A stretch of 64,000 nucleotides of DNA from Pontimicrobium sp. SW4 (GCF_039954625.1 NZ_CP157199.1:1178001-1242000), one strand, 5' to 3'; shown: positions 46,622-56,795, counted from the stretch's first letter. The notes: generated from the sequence alone by a model not told the origin. A program made the numbers and translations.

Positions 46622-47246
46622 TTATTTCTTGCATAATTGGTTTAAGACCACTAAAAAAGAATTCGACAGCTATAACCATAACAATAAGTCCCATTAACCT
46701 CATCATTACATTAATTCCTGTTTCTCCAAGAATTTTAATAATTCGTGATGAACTATAGAGAATAATATACGTAAGAAGTATTACTATTAATACAGCAAAA
46801 ATTAGAGCTGCTTTTTTTTCAATAGTATTGGCATCCTCCATCATTACTATGGCATTAGTTAAGGCTCCAGGTCCGCAAATCATTGGAATGGCTAGTGGGG
46901 TTACAGAAATATCATTAACATAAGTTTTTATTTCGGTCTCTTTTAGTTTTACTTTTCCTAATCTGGCTTGCAGCATATCCATTCCCATTAAAAAAAATAT
47001 AACACCTCCAACAATTCTAAAACTATTAACAGAAATACCAAAAAAATTAAATAGAACTTGACCAGAAAATGCGAATAGTATTATTGTTATAAAAGATACA
47101 ATTGATGCTTTTTTTGCAGTTTTTGTTCTATGACTTTGGTCCAAACCTACAGTCATAGTCATAAAAATTGGCATCGTCCCAAAAGGGTTTATCAATGTGA
47201 AAAAGGAAGTAAATGATAATATTCCAAATGCAATGATTTCATTCAT
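46614..47246 (-). CDS. MarC family integral membrane protein
   Basis: This 210-residue protein has six hydrophobic segments and the MarC marks LINPFGTMPIFMTMT near the N-terminus and TPLAIPMICGPGALTNAIV in the middle. The function of MarC proteins is not established; the earlier link to multiple antibiotic resistance in E. coli was not upheld. It stands alone, downstream of the trans-sulfuration gene in the same direction (38-base gap). Confidence 0.9.
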   Translation of the reverse strand: MNEIIAFGILSFTSFFTLINPFGTMPIFMTMTVGLDQSHRTKTAKKASIVSFITIILFAFSGQVLFNFFGISVNSFRIVGGVIFFLMGMDMLQARLGKVKLKETEIKTYVNDISVTPLAIPMICGPGALTNAIVMMEDANTIEKKAALIFAVLIVILLTYIILYSSSRIIKILGETGINVMMRLMGLIVMVIAVEFFFSGLKPIMQEIIN

Positions 47247-47284
47247 TTTGCTGCTATTTATTTTTGAAAAAAATAATCTTCTAA

Positions 47285-48484
47285 CTAAAGGATATTAAGT
47301 TTTGTCATACATTCTCGCATCATCTTGTAAGTACGCTCAATATCAGCATCTAAGCCAATAGAAAAACGAATTAAGCCATCACTTAAGCCCATGGCTTCTC
47401 GTTCTTTATCTGGAATTTCAGATGATGTTGAACTCCCTGGAGCAGAGAATAAGGTCTTATAAAACCCTAAGCTTACAGCTAGGTACCCAAGATTTTTTTC
47501 TTGCATCATTTCCATAAGTTCATTGGCTTTGTTAATAGATCCTACATCAATCGTAAGCATACCTCCAAATCCATATTTGTCAAGCATCATACTCTTAAAT
47601 AATTCATGTGAAGGATGTGATTTTAGTCCTGGATATACTGTTTTTAGACCATCAGCTTCAAATTTTTCAGCTAAATAGGAAGCGTTAAGGCTATGCTGTT
47701 GCATTCTAATGTGTAATGTTCTTAAGTTTTTTAGTACTGAAGCAGAACGTAAACTATCCATAGTAGAGCCTAAAAGCATACACGCACCGTCATTCACGTT
47801 TCTCAAATCGTCGATAAATTCTTGAGTTCCGCAAATAACACCTGCAACTGTATCTGATGAACCGTTGATGAATTTTGTTAAGCTATGTACTACAATGTCA
47901 GCTCCTAATTTAACTGGAGAAATTGATAAAGGAGAGAAAGTATTATCTATTATTAGTTTTAGATTGTGCCTTTGAGCAATTTCAGCTAAACCTTTTATGT
48001 CTGCAACTTCTAGTAGAGGATTACTCACAGATTCGCAGTAAATAACCTTAGTGTTTTTAGTTATTGCAGCTTCAACAATATCTAGTTTTGTGATATCTAC
48101 AAAAGATGTTTCTATATTGAATCGAGGTGCGAAATTCTTTAAAAAAGCATAGGTTCCTCCATAAATAGTTCTGCTTGATATAACATGATCTCCCGAACCG
48201 CAAAGTTGCATAATTACTGGAGTTATAGCACCCATTCCAGACGCAGTTACTGTTGCTGTTTCTGTGCCTTCCATAGCAGCAAGGGCTTCTCCAAGATATA
48301 AGTTAGAAGGAGAAGAGTGACGTGAGTATAAATAACACCCATCTGCATTTCCTTCGAACGTGTCGAACATCGTTTTTGCAGAAAGAAAGGTATATGTAGA
48401 CGAGTCTGAAATTGAAGGGTTTACTCCTCCAAATTCCCCAAAATATTGTAAATCTTGTATATTATTTGCGGGTTTAAAAGGCAT
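47285..48484 (-). CDS. Cys/Met metabolism PLP enzyme (methionine gamma-lyase / trans-sulfuration type)
   Basis: This 399-residue enzyme has the PLP-binding pattern IIDNTFSPL and the Lys in HSLTKFINGSSDTVAG, plus the GSGDHVISSRTIYGGTY block of the Cys/Met metabolism family. Closely related members include methionine gamma-lyase, cystathionine gamma-synthase and gamma-lyase; the motifs do not separate them. An Lrp-type regulator is encoded divergently, with an inverted repeat between, so amino-acid-responsive control is likely. Confidence 0.85.
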   Translation of the reverse strand: MPFKPANNIQDLQYFGEFGGVNPSISDSSTYTFLSAKTMFDTFEGNADGCYLYSRHSSPSNLYLGEALAAMEGTETATVTASGMGAITPVIMQLCGSGDHVISSRTIYGGTYAFLKNFAPRFNIETSFVDITKLDIVEAAITKNTKVIYCESVSNPLLEVADIKGLAEIAQRHNLKLIIDNTFSPLSISPVKLGADIVVHSLTKFINGSSDTVAGVICGTQEFIDDLRNVNDGACMLLGSTMDSLRSASVLKNLRTLHIRMQQHSLNASYLAEKFEADGLKTVYPGLKSHPSHELFKSMMLDKYGFGGMLTIDVGSINKANELMEMMQEKNLGYLAVSLGFYKTLFSAPGSSTSSEIPDKEREAMGLSDGLIRFSIGLDADIERTYKMMRECMTKLNIL

Positions 48485-48554
48485 AGTTATGATGATTTGG
48501 TATTTTATGAGGCTGCGAAATTATTAAATTACAGAATAATAATCAACAAAAACT

Positions 48555-48585
48555 ATGTAGTTTAGAAAATAAATCTGCACTACAT
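48555..48585. promoter_or_regulatory. inverted repeat, possible Lrp-type operator
   Basis: ATGTAGT (48555-48561) and ACTACAT (48579-48585) form an inverted repeat with a 17-base AT-rich spacer between the divergent lyase and lrp-type genes. The position suits autoregulation and control of the lyase by the neighbouring regulator. The spacer is longer than a single Lrp dimer site, so two half-turn sites may be involved. Confidence 0.45.
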
Positions 48586-48652
48586 CGATAAAATTGAATT
48601 ATTTTAATTATTTTCATTAATATAGTAGATAATACCGAAAAAAATATTGATT

Positions 48653-49111
48653 ATGAAATTTGATGCTATTGATAACAATCTTTTAGAATTATTGCAAGAG
48701 GATAGTAAACAAACAAATAAAGAACTATCTAACAAGTTAATGCTTTCTGTTACAGCAGTTTACGAACGTATTAAAAAGCTTGAAAAAGCTGGAGTAATTA
48801 AGAAGTATGTAGCTTTAGTAAATAAAGAAAAAATCAATAAATCTTTTGTTGTGTTTTGTAGTATAAAATTGGTGCAACACACAAAGGACTATGTCGTTAA
48901 ATTTGAAAGAGAAGTTGCAAAGTTAAATGAGGTTGCAGAATGTTATCATATAAGTGGTGATTATGACTATCTATTAAAAATTCTAGTTGAAAACATGGAG
49001 GCTTATAGAGAGTTTATGGTAAAAAAACTTACTACTATAGATCATATTGGTAGTACGCATAGTGCATTTATGATTAATGAGGTTAAATACACCACAGCAA
49101 TAAACGTATAA
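48653..49111 (+). CDS. Lrp/AsnC family transcriptional regulator
   Basis: This 152-residue regulator has an N-terminal winged helix-turn-helix (NNLLELLQEDSKQTNKELSN, LSVTAVYERIKKLEKAGVI). The C-terminal RAM ligand-binding domain includes VAECYHISGDYDYLLKILV. The start is ATG 48653; an in-frame TTG lies two codons upstream. It is divergent from the methionine-lyase-type gene, its probable target. A methionine or branched-chain amino acid effector is expected from the family. Confidence 0.92.
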   Translation: MKFDAIDNNLLELLQEDSKQTNKELSNKLMLSVTAVYERIKKLEKAGVIKKYVALVNKEKINKSFVVFCSIKLVQHTKDYVVKFEREVAKLNEVAECYHISGDYDYLLKILVENMEAYREFMVKKLTTIDHIGSTHSAFMINEVKYTTAINV

Positions 49112-49115
49112 ATGT

Positions 49116-49742
49116 ATGTCTTCTGCTTTTTATAAGCTTTCAGAATTTTTTATAATTTTTATACTCATTCCAATTGCTTTTACACTTCATTTTAATGCTT
49201 GGATTAAGATAAGTATTGGGTTAATTGGCTTTGCGTATATTGTTGTATTGCTTATAAGAATTGAAAAACTTAAGCTAAAAATTATTCCAAATTTGAATTG
49301 GAAATCTTTCTTTAAAAGGGTGTTTATTCAATTATTACTAATAGTAATATTAACTAGCTTTTTCGTCTTTTTTACTGAAAAAGAAGCATTATTTAATGTG
49401 TTGATTGCTAAACCAAAACTCTGGGCTTTAATTCTTTTTATATATAGTTTGTTTTCAGTGTATCCTCAAGAATTAATTTATCGGACGTTTTTCTTTCAGA
49501 GATATAAAGAACTAATTAGTAGTGAAATACTTTTTATATTTATTAATGCTATTGTATTTTCTCTTGGACATATTTTTTTTAGAAATACTCTAGTGTTGGT
49601 ATTGACATTTTTTGGAGGGCTACTTTTTGCATTAACTTATTCTAAAACTAAATCTACACTTTTAGTCAGTATAGAGCATGCTATTTATGGTTGTTGGTTA
49701 TTTACTGTTGGTATGGGGAATATGCTTGGGTTTCCTTCATGA
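49116..49742 (+). CDS. CPBP family intramembrane protease-like protein
   Basis: This 208-residue membrane protein has about six hydrophobic segments and the CPBP/ABI blocks in order. The first block reads YPQELIYRTFFFQRY, where the usual Glu-Glu is Gln-Glu, with the later Arg kept. The second is FSLGHIFF and the third SIEHAIYG, both with the expected His. The lost first Glu may alter catalysis, although this form may be a usual flavobacterial variant. It starts four bases after the lrp-type gene. Confidence 0.75.
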   Translation: MSSAFYKLSEFFIIFILIPIAFTLHFNAWIKISIGLIGFAYIVVLLIRIEKLKLKIIPNLNWKSFFKRVFIQLLLIVILTSFFVFFTEKEALFNVLIAKPKLWALILFIYSLFSVYPQELIYRTFFFQRYKELISSEILFIFINAIVFSLGHIFFRNTLVLVLTFFGGLLFALTYSKTKSTLLVSIEHAIYGCWLFTVGMGNMLGFPS

Positions 49743-49885
49743 TTTGTGTGGGAATGGGGCAGTAATTAGCCTCTTCACCTTAAAATGCATGGTGCATTAA
49801 AGCAAAATTTAGTCTAAAAATAAAGGAATATTTAAATAGAATAGGAGCTAAGCGAATAAAATAGCTCCACACTATAAAGCTTATA

Positions 49886-50089
49886 CTAGCCTACCTTAGT
49901 TAAAAGTTTACCGTTTTTATATTCACCAAGAACAATGACATCTTTCGATTTTTCGTATTCTTTAATGGCAAATTCCATTTGCTTTTCGTTGTCTCTTCTT
50001 ATTTTTATACCAGTTTTAGATCCTCTGTTTCTTATTTCAATGTAAAATCCGTCTCTTAAATCTAAAGGCTTTGTTGCTGGTCTCCCCAT
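49886..50089 (-). CDS. small conserved basic protein
   Basis: This 67-residue protein starts MGRPATKPLDLRDGFYIEIR and is rich in Lys, Arg and Glu. It has a beta-like half (GFYIEIRNRGSKTGIKIRRD) followed by a helix and a final strand pair. The length and the strong N-terminal block suggest a real gene of the type seen in flavobacterial genomes, but I know no function. A weak stem (49844-49868, GGAGCTA/TAGCTCC) lies downstream. Confidence 0.6.
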   Translation of the reverse strand: MGRPATKPLDLRDGFYIEIRNRGSKTGIKIRRDNEKQMEFAIKEYEKSKDVIVLGEYKNGKLLTKVG

Positions 50090-50344
50090 GTTTGTAATGT
50101 TTTAAAAAATTTATTGATATTTATTAATAGCGTTGCTTTTTAATAAAAATCATAGTTCCACAATATACAATAACTTTCGTCTTGTAAAATAATTGTTGAT
50201 AAATATTAATTATTATACTATAGTTTATGCATTCTTCTTCAATAAAGTGTAAATATTTGGTGATAAATTTTAACAAAATTTATTTTAAATCTTGTAAGAT
50301 TTTTCAATAGTATTATTCTATATTTAACGGCTAATTAAATTTTA

Positions 50345-51061
50345 ATGAAAAGTATCCTTTTAACTTTTTTTCTTTCTACTTTCCCAATGGCTTTAACTGT
50401 TGCACAAACAAGTGATTTAGAAAAAGAACTATTAGTCTGGTTTGACTCAAAAAATGATATTACTGAGACAAATTTGGTAAACGGTATTGAAGTTTTTGAA
50501 ACGATACTTGCGTATAAAGATTCACATAAATATTATACATCTCCTTATTTCGTTGAAGGAAATATAAACTATCTAAATCAAGATTATTATAATGTTTTAA
50601 TGATGTATAATATTTTTGAAGATAATGTAATTGTAAAATTTAATGAAGGAAAGAGAACATCTATTATTCAGCTTTTAAGTAACGAAGTTAAAAGTTTTAG
50701 ATTGCATAATACACATTTTGAGAGATTAAAGCTCAAAGGAGAAAGTGGTTTTTTTGAGCTAATAGATGTTTATAGTGCTTTTAAGTTGTATAGAAAACAT
50801 AGCAAGTATACTATTGCAAAAACAAATACAAGAAGCAACACAGTAAGGCATGAATTTGTTAAAGCAAATGATGTTTTTGTAATTGAATATGGCACAAACT
50901 ATTCAACTATAGAAACCAAGAAAGATTTATATGATTTGTTTCCAAATATTAAAAGTAAAATAAAAAATTTGTTTAATAAAGATGAAGGGGTGCAATTAGC
51001 TTGGAGGAATAAAGAAATGAAACATGTTTTTAAACAGATTGAAAATTTATTACAAAATTAA
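50345..51061 (+). CDS. hypothetical exported protein of the TonB-receptor locus
   Basis: This 238-residue protein has a signal peptide (to about Val-Ala-Gln at residue 21). The mature protein is mostly alpha/beta with many Tyr, Lys and Asn and no motif I recognise. It is the first gene of a four-gene run with a TonB-dependent receptor, a DUF4249 lipoprotein and an MG2-like protein, with gaps of 16, 11 and 7 bases. A -7-like element TATATTTA lies at 50319-50326. It may be a secreted partner of the receptor. Confidence 0.6.
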   Translation: MKSILLTFFLSTFPMALTVAQTSDLEKELLVWFDSKNDITETNLVNGIEVFETILAYKDSHKYYTSPYFVEGNINYLNQDYYNVLMMYNIFEDNVIVKFNEGKRTSIIQLLSNEVKSFRLHNTHFERLKLKGESGFFELIDVYSAFKLYRKHSKYTIAKTNTRSNTVRHEFVKANDVFVIEYGTNYSTIETKKDLYDLFPNIKSKIKNLFNKDEGVQLAWRNKEMKHVFKQIENLLQN

Positions 51062-51077
51062 TTCTATGTTTTTTTAG

Positions 51078-53843
51078 ATGAAGAAATTTTTACTTTCCAT
51101 GTTGTTTTGCTTATTTGTTATTGGAGCTAAAGCTCAATCGACTACTGAAACAATATCTATAACTTATGATAATGAAACCATTGAGGAAGTTTTTAGTCGA
51201 ATTGAAAAACAAACTTCTTATAGATTTTACTTTCACAGTAAATGGTTAGATAATAAAAGAATTTCCGGAAATTATAACAATAAAACAGTTGCATATATAG
51301 TTGAAGAGATTCTTAAAACAACAAATTCTAATTTTTATATTACTGATGATAAAAAAATAATTTTAACAGGTAATATTGTAGTATATAATTCTCTTCCAGA
51401 AGGTTTTAATAAAAGAAAGAAGTCTTCAGAAATAAAAACTATAGATGCTACAAGTGATGTTCCTGTTTTTTTTGATGAAAAAAAATCAAATAACTCAACA
51501 CAAATTGAAACTGTAAGAGTAGGTAGAGCAAATAAGACATCAACTAAAAAAGTGTTTACTTTAAGCGGGAGAGTAATAGATTTTGGGGCAGGTACTACAC
51601 TTTCAAATGTCAGTTTACGTGTAATTGGCACCAGTACTGGAGTAACAACAAATAGCAATGGTTTTTATAGTTTAGAGCTTCCTTTAGGAGAGCATATTTT
51701 GGAGATAACCTCTTTAGGCTTTCAAAAAGTACAGAAAAGACTTCTTATTTATAATGATGGGAATTTAGATTTTGAATTGTTTGAAGATTTAGAAGAATTA
51801 GATGAAGTTTTAATAGAAGCCGATGTAGATGAAAACACACGAGGAATTATAACTGGATTAACAAAACTTGATGTTAAAAACATTAAAACTATCCCTTTAG
51901 TTCTTGGCGAACGAGATATTTTAAAAGTAGCCACAACTTTACCAGGGATTTCAAAAGCTGGAGAAGGATCTTCTGGTTATAATGTTAGAGGAGGAAAAGA
52001 AGACCAAAACTTAATACTATTGGATGGAGCAGTTATTTATAATCCAAGTCATTTTTTCGGACTATTTTCAGCGTTAAATCCGTTTAGTATTGGCGAAGTA
52101 AATATTTATAAAGGAAATATTCCAGCGGAGTTTGGAGGTAGATTATCCTCTGTATTTGACTTAAAAACAAAAAAAGCAGATAAATCAAAGATTACTGGTG
52201 AGGCATCAGTAGGACCTGTAACTAGTAATGTTTCATTAGAAATACCAATTGTTAAGGAAAAGTCATCATTATTAGTAGGAGCAAGAGGAGCTTATTCGAA
52301 TTGGGTGTTAAAATTATTAGATGATAAAGAAATCAGCAAAAGTAGTGCGTCATTTTATGATTTTATAGCCAAGTATGATCATGAAATTAATGATAAAAAT
52401 GATTTAAGCGTTACAGGTTATTTTAGCAAGGATAACTTTAGTATTTCATCAGATTCATTATTTAGTTATAAAAATAGATTGGTTTCACTTAAATGGAATA
52501 CTGAGATTAATAAGAAAAACACTGGTAGCTTACAACTAACGAACAGTAATTATTCTTTTAATATTGAATATGATGGAGAAGCAGTTAATGACTTTAATTT
52601 AGGTTATAACTTAAATGAAACAGAGTTAAAGTTAAAAGTCAAGTATTTATATAATAAGAATTTAAGTTTTGATTATGGCGTATCAGGTAAATTATATAAT
52701 ATCAATCCAGGAGAAAAGAAACCAATGGGAAATACTTCAATAGTAGCAACTACTATTATACCAAAAGAAAAAGCTTTAGAAAGTGCCGCATTTATTTCTA
52801 CAAAATATAATATAACAGATAATTTAGCAGTAAATGCTGGAATTAGATATGTTAATTATACCTTTTTAGGAGAGATAGCTCAACGAACATATATAAAAGA
52901 CGAGCCCAAATCTACTACTACAATTAAAGACACATTGTATTATAGTAAAAATGAAGTGGTTAAAACTTATGGTGGACCAGAAGCAAGAGTATCTGCAAGA
53001 TATTTTATTACACCAGATATTTCTATAAAAGCAAGTTATAGTAATATGTACCAATTTATTCATACATTATCTAATAATACAACTGCTTCTCCAATAGATA
53101 CATGGAAATTATCGGACTTAAATATTGAACCTCAAAAATCTCAACAATATTCACTAGGCTTATTTACAAATTTTAATGATAATCTATACGAAGTAAGCTT
53201 AGAAGGTTATTACAAAAACACTAATAATGTATTAGATTATAAAGTTGGTGCGGAATTATTATTGAATTCAACTTTAGAAACCGAAGTTTTGCAAGGTAAA
53301 GGAAAGTCGTATGGTTTAGAACTTCTATTAAAAAAGAGTAAAGGAAACTTAAATGGTTGGATTGGTTATACTTACTCACAGTCACTAATAAAGTTAGATA
53401 GTCCTTTTCCTGAAGAGGTTATAAATAAAGGAAGATATTTTCCTGCAAATTTTGATAAGCCACATGACTTTAGTTTAGTATCTAATTTTAAGTTTACTAA
53501 GCGATTTAGCGCATCAATGAATTTTGTTTATCAAACTGGTCGTCCAGTTACTTATCCCATAGGAAGTTATTACCAAAATGGACAAGAGATAGTAGTTTAT
53601 AGTGACCGTAATAAATTTAGAATACCTGACTACTATAGATTAGATTTAAGCTTTAATGTAGAAGGAAACCATAAAACAAACAAATTAGCACATAGTTTTT
53701 GGAATATTTCAGTGTATAATGTTTTGGGAAGAAACAATCCTTATTCTGTGTTTTTTGTAACAGAAGATGGTGAGATTAATGCGAAGCAAGCATCTATTTT
53801 TTCAATACCTATTCCAACAATTACTTATAACTTAAAATTTTAA
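51078..53843 (+). CDS. TonB-dependent receptor with STN and carboxypeptidase-like domains
   Basis: This 921-residue outer-membrane receptor has a signal peptide, an STN (secretin/TonB N-terminal) domain at about residues 25-95 (IEEVFSRIEKQTSYRFYF), and a CarboxypepD_reg-like domain (about 162-245, LSGRVIDFGAGTTLSNVSLR). The plug follows (about 265-370, GYNVRGGKEDQNLILLDGA), then the 22-strand barrel ending in Lys-Phe. The STN domain often links receptors to anti-sigma signalling, but no FecR or sigma gene is adjacent. The substrate may be a peptide or protein. Confidence 0.9.
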   Translation: MKKFLLSMLFCLFVIGAKAQSTTETISITYDNETIEEVFSRIEKQTSYRFYFHSKWLDNKRISGNYNNKTVAYIVEEILKTTNSNFYITDDKKIILTGNIVVYNSLPEGFNKRKKSSEIKTIDATSDVPVFFDEKKSNNSTQIETVRVGRANKTSTKKVFTLSGRVIDFGAGTTLSNVSLRVIGTSTGVTTNSNGFYSLELPLGEHILEITSLGFQKVQKRLLIYNDGNLDFELFEDLEELDEVLIEADVDENTRGIITGLTKLDVKNIKTIPLVLGERDILKVATTLPGISKAGEGSSGYNVRGGKEDQNLILLDGAVIYNPSHFFGLFSALNPFSIGEVNIYKGNIPAEFGGRLSSVFDLKTKKADKSKITGEASVGPVTSNVSLEIPIVKEKSSLLVGARGAYSNWVLKLLDDKEISKSSASFYDFIAKYDHEINDKNDLSVTGYFSKDNFSISSDSLFSYKNRLVSLKWNTEINKKNTGSLQLTNSNYSFNIEYDGEAVNDFNLGYNLNETELKLKVKYLYNKNLSFDYGVSGKLYNINPGEKKPMGNTSIVATTIIPKEKALESAAFISTKYNITDNLAVNAGIRYVNYTFLGEIAQRTYIKDEPKSTTTIKDTLYYSKNEVVKTYGGPEARVSARYFITPDISIKASYSNMYQFIHTLSNNTTASPIDTWKLSDLNIEPQKSQQYSLGLFTNFNDNLYEVSLEGYYKNTNNVLDYKVGAELLLNSTLETEVLQGKGKSYGLELLLKKSKGNLNGWIGYTYSQSLIKLDSPFPEEVINKGRYFPANFDKPHDFSLVSNFKFTKRFSASMNFVYQTGRPVTYPIGSYYQNGQEIVVYSDRNKFRIPDYYRLDLSFNVEGNHKTNKLAHSFWNISVYNVLGRNNPYSVFFVTEDGEINAKQASIFSIPIPTITYNLKF

Positions 53844-53854
53844 ATATAAGTTTT

Positions 53855-55048
53855 ATGAAATCATATAAACACTGCTTACAAGCATTAATTATTACAATAA
53901 CAATCTTTCTTGGTAGTTGTGTAGAGCCTTTTGAATATGAGTCTGAAAACTTTGAAAAGCTTATAATAATTAACGCTGTTATTACAGATGAAAACACAGA
54001 ACAAATAGTAAGTATTACTAATACGACACCAATTGATGAACACTATGTTTCTCCAGAAAATAATGCACAAGTAATTGTAAAAGATGATTTAGGTAATCAA
54101 TATATGTTCTCAGAACTTGAACCTGGTAAGTATGTTTCGCAAAACCCATTTGCAGCTATTCAAGGAAGAAATTATTCACTGCATGTAGTAACTAGTAATG
54201 GTAGAAAATACCATTCTGATGAGATAAGCCTAGTTTCAGGAAAAAAACCAATAAATATTAATCCAATTCGAAGAGTCAATGATCAAGGCATTATAGGCGT
54301 AGATATTTTAGTTAGTAGTTTTGATGAAACTAATAACTCTAAGTATTACAGATATGAATATGAGGAAACATATAAAATTATTGCACCAAACTGGAGTCCT
54401 TTTGATATAGTCCCTAGCGGATTTGGCTGTGGTGCACCTTTTACTCTAATACCTAAACAAACAGAGCAAAAGGTTTGTTACAACACAACCTTATCCAATT
54501 CTATAATACAAACTAACACTATTAGCTTATCTGAAGATAGAGTCGAGGATTTTAGTGTTAGATTTATTCCAATAACCAATTTAATTATTGCGCATAGGTA
54601 TAGTATATTGGTAAAACAGTATGTACAATCTAGAAATGCTTATGCCTATTACGAAAAGATAAATAAAAGTATACAAGAAGGTAATATTTTTTCTCAAGTG
54701 CAAACAGGTTTTGTTCAAGGGAATATGTTTTCAGAGACTGATTCTAACGAAAATGTAATTGGTTTTTTCGAAGTTTCTTCGGTAGTTACCAATAGAGTGT
54801 TCTTTAATTTTGAAGATATTTTTCCTGATGAAGAAAAACCAGAAAAAGAATGTATTTTAATTGCACCACCAATTGCGGAAGAAGGTGAATGTAGTTTATT
54901 ACCCTTTTTAGAAAATTCACAATATAAATATGTTGAGAATAATAGTCCTCAAGGCGAAGGTGAAGGACCATATACAATAACTCAACCTAATTGTGGAGAT
55001 TGCACTAGAGAAGGAGCAGCAGAAGTCCCAAGTTTTTGGATAGAATAA
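53855..55048 (+). CDS. DUF4249 lipoprotein
   Basis: This 397-residue protein has a lipoprotein signal (IFLGSCVEP, Cys22) and the DUF4249 pattern: a first beta domain with LIIINAVITDENTEQIVSI and a Cys-rich later part (four Cys near residues 183-191 and 348-360). These proteins are encoded next to STN-type TonB receptors in Bacteroidota and are thought to sit on the cell surface. It starts 11 bases after the receptor gene. Confidence 0.88.
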   Translation: MKSYKHCLQALIITITIFLGSCVEPFEYESENFEKLIIINAVITDENTEQIVSITNTTPIDEHYVSPENNAQVIVKDDLGNQYMFSELEPGKYVSQNPFAAIQGRNYSLHVVTSNGRKYHSDEISLVSGKKPININPIRRVNDQGIIGVDILVSSFDETNNSKYYRYEYEETYKIIAPNWSPFDIVPSGFGCGAPFTLIPKQTEQKVCYNTTLSNSIIQTNTISLSEDRVEDFSVRFIPITNLIIAHRYSILVKQYVQSRNAYAYYEKINKSIQEGNIFSQVQTGFVQGNMFSETDSNENVIGFFEVSSVVTNRVFFNFEDIFPDEEKPEKECILIAPPIAEEGECSLLPFLENSQYKYVENNSPQGEGEGPYTITQPNCGDCTREGAAEVPSFWIE

Positions 55049-55055
55049 TAGCATC

Positions 55056-56795
55056 ATGAGATTTAAAAATATAATATTAGTTACTAGTTTTGCCTTTCTT
55101 AGTATTTATTTAAGAGCACAAACTAATACAGAATTATCGCAATCTAAAACAGATTTCCCAACCGAAAGTGTTTATATACACTATAATTCAACGATATTAT
55201 TTTCTGGAGAGACATTATATTATAAGTTTTATAGTCTAAACAATTTTTCAAATAAGCTTTCAAACATTAGTAAAGTAGGTTATATAGAATTAGTAGATAA
55301 GGATAAGCAAGTAGTTTTTAAGCATAAAATAAGGCTTAATAGAGGACAGGGTTATGGAGATTTCTTATTGCCAAGCGATGTTCCTACTGGAAATTACAAA
55401 CTAATTGGATACACATTATGGATGAGTAATAACCAAGAAAATAAGTTTTTTGAAGCCGATTTGAAAATTATAAATCCATATAAAGCAATAAACGAAACAA
55501 CTATAAAAAATGATTCTTTAAGTACAAAGCTTAAGAATGAATTAATAGCCAATTCAACAAAAAATCTCGAATTAAAACTGCAAAAAAAGATTTATAACGT
55601 AAGAGATGAAGTGTTATTTAGTATTATTAACGATAAAAAAATATTTAGTAACATTTCAGTTTCTGTTTATAAAGTAAACGAATTAGAAGCATCCCCTTTA
55701 ATATCTGCTCAAACTTATAGAAAAAAACAATTAAGTAGTATTGACCACAATACTATTTATCAGGAAAAGATTATTGAATTTCCAGAGATTAGAGGAGAAA
55801 TTATTAAAGGAACCCTTAAAAGTGACACACAGGATGTTTCCAATAAAAAAATTGCGATTTCTATACCAAGCGGAGGATTAATAAATATTGTAAAAACAGA
55901 CAGTAAAGGAAAGTTTAGTTTGAATGTGAATCAGCACTACAATAGGAATGAATTATATGCTAAGGTATTTGAAAATGATGATGATGATTACAAGCTAGAA
56001 ATAGAGCCGTTATTTAAAATAGATTATAAAAAACTAAACTTTAAAGAGTTTGTAATATATGAAAGCGAGGTTAAAAAGGTTTTAGAGAGGAGTATTTTTA
56101 ATCAAATAGATAATGCCTATTTATTTACTAAAACAGATTCAATATTAGTTCAAGGATCGAATTTGCCATTCTATGATTCCTACGATTTAGAATATGATTT
56201 GGATAACTATAATAGGTTTTCAGATATGAAAGAAGTGTTTGTAGAAATAATTAATCAAGCACAAATTTATAAAACACAAAACGACAATTTTCAGTTTTCA
56301 ATTTTAAACCAAAAAGGATCATTCGATAAAAGCATACCACCTTTACTAGTTATAGATGGGATAATTATTAGAGATCCAAATCTTTTGGTTTATTATAATG
56401 CTAAGAGCATAAAAACAATAAAAATAATTAGAAGTAAGTACTATTTGGGATCAGATATTTTTAATGGTGTTATCGTTTTTCAGACCATTAATAATGATTT
56501 TAATAGAAAGGTTGTTAATTCAATAGCAAATAAGTTTGAATTGTATGATTTAGAAAAAATTAAGCAATATAAAAACACATCTTACGAAGGAAGTTTACTT
56601 ATTGAAAACAATAGAATCCCAGACTATAGAAAGCAATTGTACTGGAACCCCAATATAAAACTAACTAATAGTTTAAAAGATATAAGCTTTTTTACGTCTG
56701 ACAATACTGGTGAATTTGAAATTAGAATAGAAGGGTTTACAGAACAAGGAGATCCAGTTTCTTTATCTTCAACTTTTACAGTTATAGAAGAATAA
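55056..56795 (+). CDS. MG2/plug-domain exported protein
   Basis: This 579-residue protein has a signal peptide and then an MG2-like domain of alpha-2-macroglobulin type (ESVYIHYNSTILFSGETLYYKFY, GYTLWMSN). The C-terminal part resembles a TonB plug-like domain (PPLLVIDGIIIRDPNLLVYYN) without a barrel. Related proteins are typical last genes in these receptor loci. It may capture or present protein substrates to the receptor. No catalytic motif is visible. Confidence 0.7.
   Translation: MRFKNIILVTSFAFLSIYLRAQTNTELSQSKTDFPTESVYIHYNSTILFSGETLYYKFYSLNNFSNKLSNISKVGYIELVDKDKQVVFKHKIRLNRGQGYGDFLLPSDVPTGNYKLIGYTLWMSNNQENKFFEADLKIINPYKAINETTIKNDSLSTKLKNELIANSTKNLELKLQKKIYNVRDEVLFSIINDKKIFSNISVSVYKVNELEASPLISAQTYRKKQLSSIDHNTIYQEKIIEFPEIRGEIIKGTLKSDTQDVSNKKIAISIPSGGLINIVKTDSKGKFSLNVNQHYNRNELYAKVFENDDDDYKLEIEPLFKIDYKKLNFKEFVIYESEVKKVLERSIFNQIDNAYLFTKTDSILVQGSNLPFYDSYDLEYDLDNYNRFSDMKEVFVEIINQAQIYKTQNDNFQFSILNQKGSFDKSIPPLLVIDGIIIRDPNLLVYYNAKSIKTIKIIRSKYYLGSDIFNGVIVFQTINNDFNRKVVNSIANKFELYDLEKIKQYKNTSYEGSLLIENNRIPDYRKQLYWNPNIKLTNSLKDISFFTSDNTGEFEIRIEGFTEQGDPVSLSSTFTVIEE

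Noticed and set aside
50090-50344. AT-rich 255-base gap before the TonB-receptor locus as a possible small RNA gene.
   Set aside because: There is no strong hairpin with a T run and no convincing internal promoter; only a weak -7-like element near 50319.
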